DNA of 64,000 nt, taken from Eubacterium limosum. GTDB lineage: Bacteria; Bacillota; Clostridia; Eubacteriales; Eubacteriaceae. Positions 34,984 through 41,885 of the stretch are shown one piece after another. The stretch covers positions 3,348,001 to 3,412,000 of the forward strand of contig NZ_CP019962.1 of NCBI RefSeq assembly GCF_000807675.2, written 5' to 3'. The position numbers were made by a program, and so were the translations under genes. Below the pieces are notes generated by a model. The model was not told the DNA's origin and did not search any database. It saw only the letters and a list, made by a program, of their open reading frames with translations. Within the stretch, counting starts at the first letter, position 1, and each line of letters begins with the position of its first letter.

Positions 34984-35055
34984 TAGGGCACGGCGCCCCC
35001 GTCGTGCCGTAAAAAGGATCAAATGACGCGGAACCACGGGGGCGTGGTTCCCTAC
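34984..35055. repeat. GTAGGG palindromic repeats, copies 4 and 5, head-to-head
   Basis: Copy 4 (34984-35008) reads GTAG then GGCACGGCG-CCCC-CGTCGTGCC with one wobble pair. Copy 5 (35030-35055) is inverted: GGAACCACG-GGGG-CGTGGTTCC then CTAC. The pair fills the gap between the DUF1659 and DUF2922 genes, and the two units could also pair partly with each other. Confidence 0.85.
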
Positions 35056-35085
35056 AAAATTAAAATTCGAGAGGAGATTCACAAA

Positions 35086-35322
35086 ATGCCAACAACCAAC
35101 AAAGATTTATCCATCTATTTTCAGCGAGCGGACGGGAAGGAGTTTAAGATCACCATTCCCGATTACAAGGAGGGCATCACCGATGCCGAGATCAAGGCAG
35201 GGGCACAGGCCATTTTGGACCAGGGCGCCTTTCTGCCCGATGGGTTCGGTCTGGTCAAGGTGACCGGCGCCGTGAGAGTCGATACCACCAAAACCGAGGT
35301 GGTCATTGAAGAAGCGGTTTAA
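35086..35322 (+). CDS. DUF2922-like small protein
   Basis: 78 residues: LSIYFQRADGKEFKITIPDYKEGITDAEIKAGAQAIL then FGLVKVTGAVRVDTTKTEVVI, matching the DUF2922 layout (two strands, PDYKxxxT turn, helix, two strands). Function unknown. The start at 35086 follows GAGAGGAGATTC. Partner of the DUF1659 gene upstream. Confidence 0.8.
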   Translation: MPTTNKDLSIYFQRADGKEFKITIPDYKEGITDAEIKAGAQAILDQGAFLPDGFGLVKVTGAVRVDTTKTEVVIEEAV

Positions 35323-35346
35323 AAAAGGGGCGAAAGCCCCTTTCTT
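35319..35346 (+). terminator. Terminator after the DUF2922 gene
   Basis: AAAAAAGGGGC-GAAA-GCCCCTTTCTT: short GC stem with a stable GAAA tetraloop and a T-rich tail, right at the stop codon. Confidence 0.8.
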
Positions 35347-35385
35347 CAACTTTCCACCTTCTACTAAATAAAGAAGGGAGTACCA

Positions 35386-35925
35386 ATGAAAAATCACTAC
35401 AAACGTATCAGTCGAAGATTAATCCTGTCAATTCTCATCCTAATTTCCTGCGTCTTTTTAACAAGCCTCTGCGTTGCGCCGGAAGAGGGGCGGGAGCCGG
35501 TGCCGGAGGCTTCTGCGGGACCGGCTACTCCGGAAATGCCACAGGAGCCGGAAGTGCCGGAATTGGCGGAGGAAGCTCTGCCCCTCATGGCAACACCTCA
35601 CTTTACCATGGAGGAATACTGCTGTGACTGCCCGGGCTACTGCGATGGCTGGCCCTGCGCCATGGAGCCGGAGCTTTTAGAAAAGATCGAAGCCCTGCGC
35701 TGTTATTTTGGACGGCCGGTCATCATCACCTCGGGCGTGCGGTGCGAGGCGCGCAACGAGGAGGTTGGAGGCGTCAGCTGGTCCTTTCACAAGCGGGGCT
35801 GCGCGGCGGATCTGTACTGCCCGGGGGTGGGCGTTGGGGATCTGGCCGCCGGGGCAAAGGACTGCGGGCTGAATATTCTGCCTTATTACAGCAGTGGCTA
35901 CATCCATGTGGAGATTAAGCCCTGA
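35386..35925 (+). CDS. Secreted M15-family peptidase (D-Ala-D-Ala carboxypeptidase / endolysin-like)
   Basis: 179 residues. A basic N-terminus and hydrophobic segment (about 11-30) direct export; a Pro/Glu-rich linker follows (about 31-65). The C-terminal domain has the zinc-site pattern of peptidase M15A: SFHKRGCAADLY (His and Asp) and YIHVEI (His). Eight cysteines in the domain suggest disulfides. It should cleave peptidoglycan peptides. Forms a cassette with the sigma factor and DUF1659/DUF2922 genes. Confidence 0.85.
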   Translation: MKNHYKRISRRLILSILILISCVFLTSLCVAPEEGREPVPEASAGPATPEMPQEPEVPELAEEALPLMATPHFTMEEYCCDCPGYCDGWPCAMEPELLEKIEALRCYFGRPVIITSGVRCEARNEEVGGVSWSFHKRGCAADLYCPGVGVGDLAAGAKDCGLNILPYYSSGYIHVEIKP

Positions 35926-35947
35926 GGCAGAGAGGATGGGTGGCGCG

Positions 35948-36568
35948 TTATGAAAGCTTTGCGTTTAAAACAAAGGTTTTATAGTTGGGCTTGGCCCATC
36001 CGTAGACCTGAAATCCTTCCTGGCTGAGAAGATCAATGATTTCAGATTTATGGTAGATGTGGTGGTCACCGGAATTGCTGTGGGCCATAGCGCTGTTTAA
36101 AAAGCCAGTCAACACTTTAAAAGGGGTCGTTGGATCGCCCAGTATGAGGGTCCCGTCTTTTTTTAAAACACGCTGTATCTCACAGATAACCGATTTTGGG
36201 TGGGGGTAGTGATGAAAGGAAGCATTGCAGACAATCACGTCAAACTTATCGGCCTCATAAGGCAGTTTTTCGGCGTCACCTACCACAAAATGAACATCAC
36301 GCAGCCGTTTTTCGGCCTGAGCGATCATGGCCTCTGAAATGTCCAATCCGTAATAATCAGCGTCCAGACGCTTTTGAAGGCGGGCGATGATATTGCCATT
36401 GCCGCAGCCCAGGTCTAAAATTGTTTTTGGATTTAAATCAAGAACGCGGTTCACGATAGCGTCATACATACATTCGACAAATTTTCCATCATGACTTTGG
36501 TCATAATCCTCCGCGGTGCTGTTAAAATAGTCGATGGTGGTCTGCTTAGTGTTCTTGGTGTTTTTCAT
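35948..36568 (-). CDS. Class I SAM-dependent methyltransferase (UbiE-like fold)
   Basis: 206 residues. The SAM-binding motif ILDLGCGNGNIIARL (about 50-64) is followed by the acidic loop YYGLDIS and FVVGDAEKLPY and FDVIVCNASFHHY. Substrate unknown. Transcribed after a TetR regulator on the same strand; an operator-like palindrome lies in between. GGAGGAATTATT precedes the start. Confidence 0.85.
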   Translation of the reverse strand: MKNTKNTKQTTIDYFNSTAEDYDQSHDGKFVECMYDAIVNRVLDLNPKTILDLGCGNGNIIARLQKRLDADYYGLDISEAMIAQAEKRLRDVHFVVGDAEKLPYEADKFDVIVCNASFHHYPHPKSVICEIQRVLKKDGTLILGDPTTPFKVLTGFLNSAMAHSNSGDHHIYHKSEIIDLLSQEGFQVYGWAKPNYKTFVLNAKLS

Positions 36569-36591
36569 AATAATTCCTCCATTGATTTAGA

Positions 36592-36616
36592 TTCATTGAC
36601 AAATATTCAATGAATG
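36592..36616. promoter_or_regulatory. Operator-like palindrome upstream of the methyltransferase
   Basis: ATTCATTGA-CAAATAT-TCAATGAAT, a perfect 9-bp inverted repeat. The core TCATTGACAnnTATTCAAT recurs in the promoter of the TetR gene (around 37257-37277, read on the minus strand), as expected for a shared TetR binding site. Confidence 0.65.
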
Positions 36617-36660
36617 GTTATTTTTTAACCCGCCTGTAAAGGCGGGGTGTGGTTATGGTG

Positions 36661-37224
36661 CTATTTTAAGATTAAGGTGAGCATCTGCCGTATAAAAAGG
36701 TTTTTTTCTTTGACAGAGCCGACGGCATTGTTAGTGACGGCCATCTGGCCGCCCCATATAAAGCGCGACAGCATATGTGCGTCCTGTTTTTCGATTTCTC
36801 CGCGCGCCATCAGGCTTTTAATATAGGCTTCAAGATGTGGAAAAATCTCTTTTGACATATATACTTCCAGCTGGGCATGAAAGAGTTCATTGCCGTCTTT
36901 ATCGAAAAAGTCGCGGTATTTATAGTTTTCTGCTTCGTTTTCGGATATTTTTTCCAATATTTTGATACACTCGGCTAAGGGCAGCCCGGTCTGTTTAAAA
37001 ACATCTGCAAAGGGCTTGCTGCACGCCTTGGCATATTGTGTGAGGGCTTCCTGGTACAGCGCATGCTTGTTTTGAAAATAGTGATAGCACAAACCGGCTA
37101 CAACACCGGCCTCTTTAGCAATATCCTTCATTGTTGTGCTCTCATAGCCTTTTTCTGCGAAAACACGCATGGCAACATCCAGAATTTCCTGTTTTCGGAT
37201 CTCCGGGTCCTTAGATACTCGCAT
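36661..37224 (-). CDS. TetR-family transcriptional regulator
   Basis: 187 residues. N-terminal TetR helix-turn-helix: RKQEILDVAMRVFAEKGYESTTMKDIAKEAGVVAGLCYHYFQNK. The C-terminal ligand domain is unclassified. The start at 37224 is favoured by GCGAGGTGATGAA just upstream; an ATG at 37251 lies before that site. It probably represses itself and the downstream methyltransferase through the shared palindrome. Confidence 0.92.
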   Translation of the reverse strand: MRVSKDPEIRKQEILDVAMRVFAEKGYESTTMKDIAKEAGVVAGLCYHYFQNKHALYQEALTQYAKACSKPFADVFKQTGLPLAECIKILEKISENEAENYKYRDFFDKDGNELFHAQLEVYMSKEIFPHLEAYIKSLMARGEIEKQDAHMLSRFIWGGQMAVTNNAVGSVKEKNLFIRQMLTLILK

Positions 37225-37532
37225 TTCATCACCTCGCATATAGGATAGCACAGCAATTGAATAAGTGTCAATGATTAAAATTCAATAAAAGAGAAACCTT
37301 AAGGAATTGTTGGATGACAAAGTGCGGGTAAGCTTAGAGATAAAATCTTCGATAGTTTAAAGTGATGCAAAGTGCCTAAAAATGCGTTCTAAGAGTAGAA
37401 AGATATGCTTCCGATTAATAGCTACAATTAATGGATAATAATAGCATAAAATATAATATAAGACTAGTATTTTTTTAATTTATACAGTATGATTAATTTG
37501 AGGGTAAAATTATAGTGTGCAAAGGGGAAAAA
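37225..37532. other. Intergenic region between divergent tetR and a methyltransferase gene
   Basis: About 308 bases. The first 60 hold the tetR promoter and operator. The rest is AT-rich with no recognisable RNA or gene; ACTAGTATTTTTTTAATTTATACAGTATGAT near 37465-37495 may hold the promoter of the downstream gene. Confidence 0.5.
37255..37277 (-). promoter_or_regulatory. tetR promoter with overlapping second operator copy
   Basis: On the minus strand the sequence reads AATCATTGACACTTATTCAAT: a -35 TTGACA embedded in the same motif as the palindrome at 36592, with a TATCCT -10 about 18 bases later. Binding here would block the -35 box, giving autorepression. Confidence 0.55.
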
Positions 37533-38309
37533 GTGAATCCAATCTTAAAAGCATTAGGAAAAAACTGGTATAAAGAAATATGGAGCCTGGACATCAAAAA
37601 CCAGTCGTGGGTAGAAAATACAGCTGATGAAGTTGATTTTATTATAAAAACCTTAAAGTTGAACGGTACGGAAAAAATTCTTGATATGGCCTGTGGCTTT
37701 GGCAGGCATTCATTGGAATTTGCTCGAAGAGGGTATGAGGTTGTCGGTGTGGATATTACTAAAGACTATGTGGAGGATGCCATAAAAAGCGCTAGGCAGG
37801 AAGAATTGGAAAATGTAGCCTTTATCCGGGCTGATTTACGAGAATTAAATTTTGAAAGCGAATTTGATGTTGTGCTGAATTTAGCTGATGGCGCAATCGG
37901 TTATCTGGAAAATGAAAATGAAAATAATAAAATTTTTGATCAGATTGCGAGGGCATTAAAACCCGGCGGAAAGCATTTTATGGAAATAGCCAATGCAGAA
38001 TATGCAGACCATCATTTTCCATGTACAGCATGGGACATTGGAGAAAAAGCAATATCTTTATCAAAATTTGAGTGGGACAGAGAAAAAAGGACCTATATTT
38101 TTGGAAATTGGGATTTTGTATATGGTGAAGTAGCTACAAAACCCAAATTTGAATATGGGACACCGCTCAGAATCTATACAATTGAAGAACTGAAAAAAAT
38201 AATGGATGAGAGAGGAATCAATGTGATCAGCTCATTTTGTGATTATTATGGAAAAACAGCCTCTTGCGATGATTTTCAGTTAATACTGTTCTCTGTCAAA
38301 AAACCATAA
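37533..38309 (+). CDS. Class I SAM-dependent methyltransferase
   Basis: About 258 residues. SAM motif KILDMACGFGRHSLEFARRGYEVVGVDIT, then FIRADLRELNF and FDVVLNLADGAIGYLEN. The C-terminal part has a beta insertion seen in many small-molecule methyltransferases. The GTG at 37533 is preferred because AAAGGGG lies directly upstream; a GTG at 37515 would add six residues. Substrate unknown; monocistronic, ending at a convergent terminator. Confidence 0.85.
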   Translation: MNPILKALGKNWYKEIWSLDIKNQSWVENTADEVDFIIKTLKLNGTEKILDMACGFGRHSLEFARRGYEVVGVDITKDYVEDAIKSARQEELENVAFIRADLRELNFESEFDVVLNLADGAIGYLENENENNKIFDQIARALKPGGKHFMEIANAEYADHHFPCTAWDIGEKAISLSKFEWDREKRTYIFGNWDFVYGEVATKPKFEYGTPLRIYTIEELKKIMDERGINVISSFCDYYGKTASCDDFQLILFSVKKP

Positions 38310-38354
38310 AAAGCTGAGCGGCGAGCCCCTAAAAGGCCTCGCTGCCCGGCTTTA
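38308..38354. terminator. Bidirectional terminator between convergent genes
   Basis: Imperfect GC stem (GCTGAGCGGCGAG against CTCGCTGCCCGGC) flanked by AAA on the left and TTT on the right. It lies between the stops of the methyltransferase and the AICAR transformylase. Confidence 0.65.
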
Positions 38355-38358
38355 ATGT

Positions 38359-39531
38359 TTAATGATGGAATAAGCGGATTCCGGTCATGGCCATGGAGAT
38401 ATTGTATTTGTCACAGGCTTCAATGACAAGGTCATCTCTGATCGAGCCGCCGGACTGGGCAATACAGGTGACGCCGCTTTTGTGCGCGCGTTCAATATTA
38501 TCGCCAAAGGGGAAAAAGGCATCACTGCCCAGCGCGACACCGCTTATCTGGGACAACCAGGCTTTCTTTTCCTCACGGGATAAGGGCTCGGGTTTGCTTG
38601 TAAAGAACTCTGGCCATACATCATCGGTCAAAATGTCCTCAGCGTCGTCTGAAATATAGACATCGATGGCATTGTCCCGGTTAGCCCGCTGCATATTTTC
38701 CTTAAAAGGGAGGTTCAGCACCTTTTCGTGGTGACGCAGCGCCCAGTTATCTGCTTTATTACCCGCCAGGCGAGTGCAGTGGACACGGGACTGCTGCCCG
38801 GCGCCGATGCCGATGGCCTGTCCATCCTTGACATAGCAGACGGAATTTGACTGAGTGTATTTTAGGGTGACCAGTGCGATCAGGAGATTGACGCGGTCCG
38901 AAGCGCTGAGCGTCTGGTTTTTGGTTGGAATTTTCTGAAACAGCGCCTCGGTGATGGCCTGATTGTTTCTGGCCTGTTCAAAGGTTATGCCAAAAACATC
39001 CTTATATTCCAGTGAAGCGGGCTCATAATCGGCATCGATCTGGAGAATAACATAATTCCCTTTTTTCTTTTCGGATAACAGCGCTAAAGCCTCCTCCGAG
39101 AATGAAGGGGCGATGATACCATCGCTGACTTCCATCGAAATATAACGGGCGCAGGCCGCGTCACATTCGTCGCTCAGGGCGATAAAGTCGCCATAGCTTG
39201 ACATGCGGTCACTGCCTCTTGCCCGGATATAGGCTGTGGCGACAGGGGTGAGCTCCATGTCCTCAATAAAGTACATTTTCTTTTCGACGTCGGTCAGGGG
39301 AACATACACAGCGGCGCCGGCAGGGCTGACGTGTTTAAAGCTTGTGGCGCTCGGCAGGCCTGTGGCTTCCTTTAATTCCCTGACGAGCTGCCAGCTGTTA
39401 AAGGCGTCCAGCAGGTTGATGAAGCCGGGCTTTCCGTTTAACACCTGAAGCGGAAGCTCACCATCCTTCATGAAAATGCGGGCAGGCTTCTGATTGGGAT
39501 TACAGCCATACTTTAATTCCAGTTCTTTCAT
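38359..39531 (-). CDS. AICAR formyltransferase, stand-alone form (PurH-C-like)
   Basis: 390 residues. Transfers a formyl group from 10-formyl-THF to AICAR in purine synthesis. It corresponds to the AICARFT half of PurH; the IMP cyclohydrolase domain is missing. Family motifs: KYGCNPNQKPAR, LNGKPGFINLLDAFNSWQLVREL, SFKHVSPAGAAV, QSNSVCYVKDGQAIGIGAGQQSRVHCTRLAG, and SDAFFPFGDNIERAHKSGVTCIAQSGGS. The start at 39531 follows ATGGAGG. Controlled by a ZTP riboswitch and terminator just upstream. Confidence 0.95.
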   Translation of the reverse strand: MKELELKYGCNPNQKPARIFMKDGELPLQVLNGKPGFINLLDAFNSWQLVRELKEATGLPSATSFKHVSPAGAAVYVPLTDVEKKMYFIEDMELTPVATAYIRARGSDRMSSYGDFIALSDECDAACARYISMEVSDGIIAPSFSEEALALLSEKKKGNYVILQIDADYEPASLEYKDVFGITFEQARNNQAITEALFQKIPTKNQTLSASDRVNLLIALVTLKYTQSNSVCYVKDGQAIGIGAGQQSRVHCTRLAGNKADNWALRHHEKVLNLPFKENMQRANRDNAIDVYISDDAEDILTDDVWPEFFTSKPEPLSREEKKAWLSQISGVALGSDAFFPFGDNIERAHKSGVTCIAQSGGSIRDDLVIEACDKYNISMAMTGIRLFHH

Positions 39532-39555
39532 TTTATCATCCTCCATGTCATATAA

Positions 39556-39646
39556 AAAGAGCCGACAGATCCGGACTCTTTTGCCCAGACGGTCGGCTCT
39601 TGATTATTATACTTCATGTGGTTTATTCCACTTCCGTCAGTCGTAT
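39556..39646 (-). promoter_or_regulatory. ZTP (pfl-type) riboswitch with terminator, controlling AICAR formyltransferase
   Basis: Read on the minus strand: ATACGACTGACG opens the aptamer, GTGG-AATAAA-CCAC forms the inner hairpin, GTAT closes the outer stem, and CCGTCTGGGCA is the conserved ZTP-aptamer 3' element. AAGAGCCGAC then pairs with GTCGGCTCTT plus a T-tract as an intrinsic terminator whose left arm overlaps the aptamer's 3' element. ZTP/AICAR build-up would relieve termination, matching the enzyme's substrate. A TTGACA promoter lies at about 39690-39695 (minus). Confidence 0.85.
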
Positions 39647-39736
39647 AACTATAAAAACTTTATCATATTCTTAATCAGGTGTCAATGCTTTTGCAGCGGT
39701 AACAGGGCATTACACATGGGAACAGTCAGACTTAAT

Positions 39737-39817
39737 TTATTTTCGTTCATAGCCTGTAAGCATGGTCATGGCAAAGCAGAAAAGTGCGGCAAAAGCCCAA
39801 AAACGGTGCTGTTTCAT
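39737..39817 (-). CDS. 26-residue conserved-looking membrane peptide
   Basis: MKQHRFWAFAALFCFAMTML then TGYERK, starting at 39817 with a textbook GAAAGGAGGTTTTACG ribosome site. One membrane segment (about 7-21) with basic ends. Short Firmicute peptides with an N-terminal K-(K/H)-H-(K/R)-FW-A and a TGY/TGHK end look similar in my memory, but I cannot name a family. It lies upstream of the ZTP-controlled gene with its own ribosome site. Confidence 0.7.
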   Translation of the reverse strand: MKQHRFWAFAALFCFAMTMLTGYERK

Positions 39818-39954
39818 CGTAAAACCTCCTTTCAGTCATCTATGCGAGTTTTTCCTATTAAAACTATTATACATAATAGACGTAAAAAATTCAATTCTTA
39901 AAAACTCCGATCCTGTTCAGAAGCAGTTTAAAACTGCAGAATTTTAAGAGGCGT

Positions 39955-39983
39955 TTGACAAAACAGAGTATGAGGGCTATGAT
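39955..39983 (+). promoter_or_regulatory. Sigma-A promoter for the TIM-barrel gene
   Basis: TTGACA (39955-39960), 17 bases, TATGAT (39978-39983). The same boxes and spacing occur before the cobalamin riboswitch at 41026. Confidence 0.75.
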
Positions 39984-40040
39984 AAAGACAAATCAGACAC
40001 TGCATAATCTTGAAAATATATGAAAAGCGGAGCTGCCAGT

Positions 40041-41006
40041 ATGAAAAAAATGATTAATATGACCGTGTTCAACCATGATATGGACCGGTTTGAAAACCAG
40101 GATGCCCTGAAAGACTTTTACAAGTCCCGCGGGCTGGACGGCCTGGAGCTTCAGGTGTTATGGAATGAGCGCCTTCCTGAGAAAATACCGCAGGAGGATG
40201 TTGTGGGGGTGCACCTGAGAATGTTTCCCTGTTGGATGGATCTTTGGCGTAATGACGAAGCAGCCCTGCTGAAGGAGTTTGATAAACCGGAAAACTGGGA
40301 GACATACTATGAGGGAAGGGATAAATCCTGTATCCTCAACCGTTTAGAAAAGGAGCTGGAAACAGCGCAGGCGCTGAACGCCGAGTATGTGGTGTTCCAT
40401 GTCTCGGACTGCCGTTTTACAGAGACCTACCACAATGTATTTCATTACAGCGACGAGGCAGTGATTGACGCGAGCTGTGAGGTGATCAATACGCTTTTGG
40501 ACGGTAAAAATTACACATTTAAATTCCTGGTCGAGAACCTCTGGTGGCCAGGCCTGACCCTTACCCGACCGGAAATGACGGAGCGGCTGCTGAGGGGAAT
40601 ACATACCGATAAAAAGGGGATCATGTTCGATACCGGCCATTTACTGCATACCAATTTAGAACTGAGGACAGAAAAGGAAGGCATTGATTACATCAACAAA
40701 ATGCTTGATGCCCACGGAGTGCTTTGTGATTATATTTATGGAATGCATCTCCAGCAGTCACTCACAGGAGCGTATGTCCAGAGCATTGTTCAGAATCCGC
40801 CAGATTTAAAGGAGTCCTTTTGGGATCGCTTTTGGCAGTGTTCAGAGCATATTTTTAAGATTGACGCCCATTTGCCCTTTAGGCATCCTGAGGTAAAAGC
40901 GCTGATACAGAGAATATCGCCCGAATACCTGACGCTTGAACTTGTAAGCGCCGACTCAGCTGAGCATGGGCAGAAGCTGGATCAGCAGCTCCTTGCTTTA
41001 AAGTAG
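40041..41006 (+). CDS. Sugar phosphate isomerase/epimerase-like TIM-barrel protein
   Basis: About 321 residues. Xylose-isomerase/AP-endonuclease-2 type barrel: GLDGLELQVLW, VVGVHLRMFP, AEYVVFHVSD, FKFLVENLWWPGLT (metal-binding Glu), KGIMFDTGHLLHTN (Asp and His), YIYGMHLQQSLTG. The true substrate is unknown; family members act on sugars, myo-inositol derivatives or DNA. The start at 40041 follows GGAGCTGCC; an ATG at 40020 is upstream. It precedes the cobalamin riboswitch but has its own promoter. Confidence 0.82.
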   Translation: MKKMINMTVFNHDMDRFENQDALKDFYKSRGLDGLELQVLWNERLPEKIPQEDVVGVHLRMFPCWMDLWRNDEAALLKEFDKPENWETYYEGRDKSCILNRLEKELETAQALNAEYVVFHVSDCRFTETYHNVFHYSDEAVIDASCEVINTLLDGKNYTFKFLVENLWWPGLTLTRPEMTERLLRGIHTDKKGIMFDTGHLLHTNLELRTEKEGIDYINKMLDAHGVLCDYIYGMHLQQSLTGAYVQSIVQNPPDLKESFWDRFWQCSEHIFKIDAHLPFRHPEVKALIQRISPEYLTLELVSADSAEHGQKLDQQLLALK

Positions 41007-41025
41007 CATTCTCTGGCGCTTTTTC

Positions 41026-41054
41026 TTGACAAAGACAACAGAAAGCGATATGAT
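41026..41054 (+). promoter_or_regulatory. Sigma-A promoter of the first cobalamin-riboswitch transcript
   Basis: TTGACA (41026-41031), 17 bases, TATGAT (41049-41054), with transcription expected near 41061, just before the aptamer. Confidence 0.8.
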
Positions 41055-41069
41055 AAAGAAAATTTAATA

Positions 41070-41220
41070 GCGAAACTGTTCTGTGTAATGGGAAAAGGGT
41101 GCGACTCCCTTGCTGTAATCGCAGCTGTAATGCAAAATGCCTCTCAGTAACCACTGCCTGCCGGCGGGAAGGGAGAAGGATGATATTGCAGAGCCAGAAG
41201 ACCGACTCAGAAGCAGGTTC
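41070..41220 (+). promoter_or_regulatory. Cobalamin riboswitch (first)
   Basis: Conserved blocks in order: TGGGAAAAGGGTGCGACTCCC, then GCTGTAATCGCAGCTGTAATG, a variable arm, and GAGCCAGAAGACCGACTC, all in the positions of the B12-box aptamer. A terminator follows, so adenosyl- or methylcobalamin should switch off the DUF2115/DUF2284 genes. Confidence 0.9.
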
Positions 41221-41276
41221 TTAAAGCTCCGATTTAGAGTAATAGGACAAACCACAGGCAGTCTTGTGTCTTTTTT

Positions 41277-41307
41277 ACCTTCTCTGGATCAGGGAAGGTT
41301 TTTTTGT
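41277..41307 (+). terminator. Riboswitch expression-platform terminator
   Basis: ACCTTCTCTG-GAT-CAGGGAAGGT followed by seven T. It lies between the aptamer and the DUF2115 start, in the normal place for ligand-dependent attenuation. Confidence 0.88.
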
Positions 41308-41333
41308 GGTCAAAGGAGCGGGAAAGGAGAAAA

Positions 41334-41861
41334 ATGACAAAGTATGATTTGGTCCTTCAGCTTCAGGAGGAAGCAGAAATGTTTGATCTGGAAGTTTTGA
41401 TGCAGCAGCGCGAGGAAGTACAGAAGGTTAGGTTCAGGCCGGGGACTCTGGCCCATCAGACCATGCTCAATACCATTTACAATGTAACGGCGCTGATCAG
41501 CCTGAAGACTGCAGTCCTGGATGACGGCTCCGCGAAAAGCGTCAGTGAAAAGAGGTTATACGCCTTTAAAGGACTGATTGACCAATACCTGGAGGATTAT
41601 GCCCTTGGCGGAGCGTTACAGAAGAGCATGATCAGGCTTGCGTGCACTTATCTGGCTTTTATCGAAGAAAAACCGCTCCACCCCGTAGGAAGTCATTTCG
41701 ACGGCCAGTTCCTGGAGCAGCAGTTTGATCAGTACTATTGCCCACAGAAGGCCAAGGAGCTGGGCAATCCAGACGCGCTCTGCCATTTCTGCAGTGCCCA
41801 ATGCAAGGAGACGCTGGAGACCGGGGCCCGCGCTGCTGCGAAGAACTGCACCGGCGTTTAA
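41334..41861 (+). CDS. DUF2115 / UPF0305-like protein under cobalamin control
   Basis: 175 residues. The C-terminal half matches the hallmark of UPF0305: a variant of EEPIHPVGTPFPG (here EEKPLHPVGSHFDGQ), then YYCPQKAKELGNPDALCHFCSAQ with paired cysteines (CHFC) and another at YYC. DUF2115 is best known from methanogens and has no established function; the cysteines suggest metal or cofactor binding. The start at 41334 follows AAAGGAGAAAA. Followed by a DUF2284 gene after 24 bases. Confidence 0.82.
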   Translation: MTKYDLVLQLQEEAEMFDLEVLMQQREEVQKVRFRPGTLAHQTMLNTIYNVTALISLKTAVLDDGSAKSVSEKRLYAFKGLIDQYLEDYALGGALQKSMIRLACTYLAFIEEKPLHPVGSHFDGQFLEQQFDQYYCPQKAKELGNPDALCHFCSAQCKETLETGARAAAKNCTGV

Positions 41862-41885
41862 ACCCATTTTAGATTTGAGGTAGCA

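Larger units (their letters stand above)
31008..35925 (+). mobile_element. Putative remnant of a plasmid/phage-type accessory module
   Basis: All genes point the same way, most lack housekeeping homologues, and the block combines a BRO-like protein, a winged-helix replication-type protein, a perfect DnaA box beside an AT-rich tract, a sigma factor, and a secreted M15 peptidase. No integrase, terminase or relaxase was found and no boundary repeats were recognised, so this is an inference about origin. Confidence 0.35.

Noticed and set aside
38359-39531. Full bifunctional purH
   Set aside because: The IMP cyclohydrolase domain is missing; length and motifs cover only the formyltransferase.
39494-39947. 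Plus-strand frames across the ZTP riboswitch region
   Set aside because: They cross the riboswitch, terminator and the small minus-strand peptide gene and have no ribosome sites.
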